Below are positions 43,372-45,171 of a DNA stretch of 45,171 nt, in pieces. The DNA is taken from contig JAFTII010000010.1 of NCBI GenBank assembly GCA_017457005.1, forward strand, positions 1-45,171, given 5' to 3'. The notes under the pieces were generated by a model, which saw nothing but the letters and a program-made list of their open reading frames with translations, was not told the origin of the DNA and made no database searches. The translations under genes and the position numbers were made by a program. The stretch is from Alphaproteobacteria bacterium. GTDB taxonomy: Bacteria > Pseudomonadota > Alphaproteobacteria > RF32 > CAG-239. Positions within the stretch are counted from its first letter, which is position 1. Each line of letters starts with the position of its first letter.

Positions 43372-43740
43372 ATGGTTAAAAAGAATGTTAGCAAAGATGT
43401 TGCAGAACAAATTTTAGATATAATTACCGAATCTTTAGATGACGGTAAGGCTAATGATGTTGTGGTAATGGATTTGCAAGGAAAAACATCTATAGCTAAT
43501 TATATGGTGGTTGCAAGCGGAACATCTCAACGTCATGTAGCAGCTTTAGCAGAACAAATTCAGATGAAGCTTAAAACATCAGGTTTTAAGGCAACCGTAG
43601 AAGGCGAAGAAAAGGCAGATTGGGTGCTTATAGATGCGTTTGATGTTATTGTGCATATCTTTAAACCGGAAGTCAGAGAGTTTTATTCTATAGAAAAAAT
43701 GTGGTCTTCTGTAGCGAATATACGATTAGTTGCAAAATAA
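43372..43740 (+). CDS. rsfS: Ribosomal silencing factor RsfS
   Basis: RsfS binds L14 and blocks subunit joining when nutrients are low. The 122-residue protein has the family core: D-L-Q-G-K-T-S-I-A-N-Y-M-V-V-A-S-G-T-S, then W-V-L-I-D-A-F-D-V-I-V-H-I-F, then E-V-R-E-F-Y-S-I-E-K-M-W. GGAG precedes the ATG. It is coupled to obgE with an 11-base gap, joining two ribosome-assembly factors. Confidence 0.95.
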   Translation: MVKKNVSKDVAEQILDIITESLDDGKANDVVVMDLQGKTSIANYMVVASGTSQRHVAALAEQIQMKLKTSGFKATVEGEEKADWVLIDAFDVIVHIFKPEVREFYSIEKMWSSVANIRLVAK

Positions 43741-43754
43741 GTTTTTTTGTTTGG

Positions 43755-43805
43755 TTAAAAAAAGGCATATGATGATGGCCAAGATCCGTCATTGGTAACT
43801 TTTGT
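43755..43805 (-). pseudogene. Relic of a second surface-protein C-terminus
   Basis: Bases 43777-43805 match 43929-43957 at 28 of 29 positions. On the reverse strand they encode T-K-V-T-N-D-G-S-W-P, the same residues as the end of the neighbouring surface protein, followed by a different ending (S-S-Y-A-F-F, stop at 43755). Upstream, the frame has no recognisable repeat, so this looks like the tail of a lost or recombined paralogue. Confidence 0.6.
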
Positions 43806-43912
43806 GTCGGATATGCAATAATATTTGGAATGAAATTTTCCGAATAGTGAAGATTTCAGAACAAAATTATTTGGCACTTTTGTTAAAGCTTGTAGTGGAA
43901 AATAGATTGTAT

Positions 43913-45171
43913 CTACCAAGCGCCACTCGGCCATGATCCGTCATTGGTAACTTTTGTTTGTGTAAACATAGCATCATATGAAGTTAATGATGCCGGCATA
44001 GCAGGAGGATAACCGCTTAAATTGTAAGCTTGTATAAACATACGATAACCATCTGTAAGTGTATCTGGTAATATAGGAATATTTCCCGTTAATTTAGTAC
44101 AACGATAAAACATAAACCTACCATTGGTTAAATTAGGTGGAAGATTAGGTATTTCACCAGTTGCATAACTACAATCTCCGGCAAAACTTGTTTGATACGC
44201 ACTACCAACTTGCGAGTTTGCATCTTTCCAATTACTCAAATCTAATTGCTCAAAACTAATAACATAGCCATTTGTTGGTGATATTTTTATTTTACTGATA
44301 CTACCATTAATTGTAATTTGATAAACTCCGGCGGTACTATACTTATGGTAAATCCAAGTTGCATATCCTTCTTGATAACTGGTATTGCCATCTCCCCAAT
44401 CAATTGAAACATATTCTGTGGAACTAATTCTTGAAACACCCAACTCGCCATTTGCTTCCATTTGATAAGTTATTTTTACAGCTCCGGTGGTTTCTGCAGT
44501 ACAAAATTTTCCACTTGGAACAAGTTTGTATCCACTTTCACAAGTATAAATTTTGTAGTGTGTTGTTCCACATTGAGATTTGGAATCGAAAGATAATGCA
44601 TTAAGATTTGTTTCCGCAATATAACTACCCCATTCACAACGAACACATGTGTTGTCTATTATTTGGAAATCTGTTGTACAGTAATTTAATTTATATTTTT
44701 TAACATTGCCACATGTTATATTACTGCAACTTCCCGCATTTGGGCAGCTATCTAAGTTATAGTCTCCAAAATCACAAGCCTGACAAGTATTTCCACTTTT
44801 TTCATATCCGTTATTGCAAGAACTTAATTTATACTTCTTAGTACTATTACCACAACCGACGGTGCAATTAGTACAAGTGGCATTGGCAGGACAAGAAGTC
44901 AGTGTATAAGCCGAACAGTCGGTTGGTACACAGGTCTTTCCGACTTCACACTTACTTGCACAGTCCTGCCAATAGCTATCGCAACCTAAATCGGTTGCAT
45001 TATCGGTACGATTACGGCAATTATCCGCATAACATTTCTGACATTTAGAGGAACAATCTGAAAAATAACTCTCACATCCGTAATCACAAGGCTCTACACT
45101 GGTACGATTATGACAATTATCAGTATAACATTCTTTACATTCTGTCGGACAACCTTCCGCCTCAAAAGTAG
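43913..45171 (-). CDS. Cys-rich surface protein with PKD-like and leucine-rich-repeat regions (partial)
   Basis: The frame is open from the right edge to a TAG at 43913, giving at least 419 residues; the N-terminus lies outside. The internal ATG at 44461 is not the real start. The edge-proximal part is tandem Cys-rich modules (D-N-C-H-N-R-T and D-N-C-R-N-R-T units, then C-x2-C pairs with K-K-Y-K-L). A PKD-like stretch follows (I-D-W-G-D-G-N, Y-S-T-A-G-V-Y-Q-I-T-I). Three repeats of about 24 residues end the protein (G-N-I-P-I-L-P-D-T-L-T-D-G-Y-R-M-F type), resembling BspA-like surface repeats. It is probably extracellular and involved in adhesion or binding. No anchor is seen at the C-terminus. 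Confidence 0.8.
   Translation of the reverse strand, partial: TFEAEGCPTECKECYTDNCHNRTSVEPCDYGCESYFSDCSSKCQKCYADNCRNRTDNATDLGCDSYWQDCASKCEVGKTCVPTDCSAYTLTSCPANATCTNCTVGCGNSTKKYKLSSCNNGYEKSGNTCQACDFGDYNLDSCPNAGSCSNITCGNVKKYKLNYCTTDFQIIDNTCVRCEWGSYIAETNLNALSFDSKSQCGTTHYKIYTCESGYKLVPSGKFCTAETTGAVKITYQMEANGELGVSRISSTEYVSIDWGDGNTSYQEGYATWIYHKYSTAGVYQITINGSISKIKISPTNGYVISFEQLDLSNWKDANSQVGSAYQTSFAGDCSYATGEIPNLPPNLTNGRFMFYRCTKLTGNIPILPDTLTDGYRMFIQAYNLSGYPPAMPASLTSYDAMFTQTKVTNDGSWPSGAW

Noticed and set aside
44461..44461. ATG at 44461 as the start of a 182-residue protein
   Set aside because: The frame continues open to the right edge with coherent Cys-rich repeats, so this Met is internal.

Overview
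The window is an AT-rich bacterial chromosome segment coding on both strands. Its gene order and protein sequences point to an alphaproteobacterium. The evidence is rimP-nusA-ylxR(+L7Ae-like domain)-infB, yicC-gmk, uvrC-pgsA, rplU-rpmA-obgE and an OmpR/EnvZ-type two-component pair. LptG and a typical lipobox indicate a Gram-negative envelope. Low GC, lineage-specific small membrane proteins and a Cys-rich/PKD-like/leucine-rich-repeat surface protein would fit one of the uncultured AT-rich gut Alphaproteobacteria. That placement is inference; no 16S rRNA gene is present.

Layout. 1-63: start of a leftward gene cut by the edge. 315-5594: leftward translation/transcription operon rimP-nusA-ylxR-infB, with a terminator at the end and a hairpin in its leader. 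5732-7774: AmpG-like permease and a short-chain dehydrogenase, convergent and overlapping by 105 bp. 7850-12170: yicC-gmk, a Sel1-repeat protein (opposite strand), cysK and lptG. 12234-13970: two unrecognised proteins, one a helical-repeat protein. 13975-18183: fabD-fabG (leftward) and ftsK (rightward). 18201-19311: a small membrane protein, tRNA-Ser(CGA), a structured GC-rich element ending in a copy of the tRNA 3' end, and an orphan gene, together resembling an integration scar. 19736-22711: oligoendopeptidase F and an M29 aminopeptidase, convergent on one terminator. 22881-31487: rpoB-rpoC with a structured leader. 31603-34523: a run of tiny single-membrane-segment proteins, each unit ending in its own terminator, interrupted by a Na+/Ca2+ antiporter-family gene. 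34573-40932: uvrC, pgsA, response regulator, histidine kinase, an acidic protein and a lipoprotein. 41037-43740: secreted nuclease, rplU-rpmA-obgE-rsfS. 43755-45171: a surface-protein gene open at the right edge, plus the relic of a second copy.

The strongest oddity is rpoB. The reading frame is interrupted by a single TAA exactly where the conserved Lys of the D-D-K-M-H-A-R segment should be, and the next codon is ATG. As written, the gene encodes a 1288-residue beta subunit and a separate 102-residue C-terminal piece. TAA is used as an ordinary stop elsewhere in the window, so this is a real gene split, a nonsense mutation or a one-base sequence error. Other points of interest are the structured RNA-like element beside tRNA-Ser, the cassettes of tiny membrane proteins (three genes chained by ATGA overlaps), and a set of genes with no Shine-Dalgarno sequence that share a TATTATTAAT-like motif upstream of the start.

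Functionally most of the window is housekeeping: transcription (RNA polymerase, NusA), translation (IF-2, L21, L27, RimP, ObgE, RsfS), fatty-acid initiation (FabD, FabG), phospholipid synthesis (PgsA), LPS export (LptG), chromosome segregation (FtsK), repair (UvrC) and peptide/cell-wall turnover (PepF, M29, AmpG).
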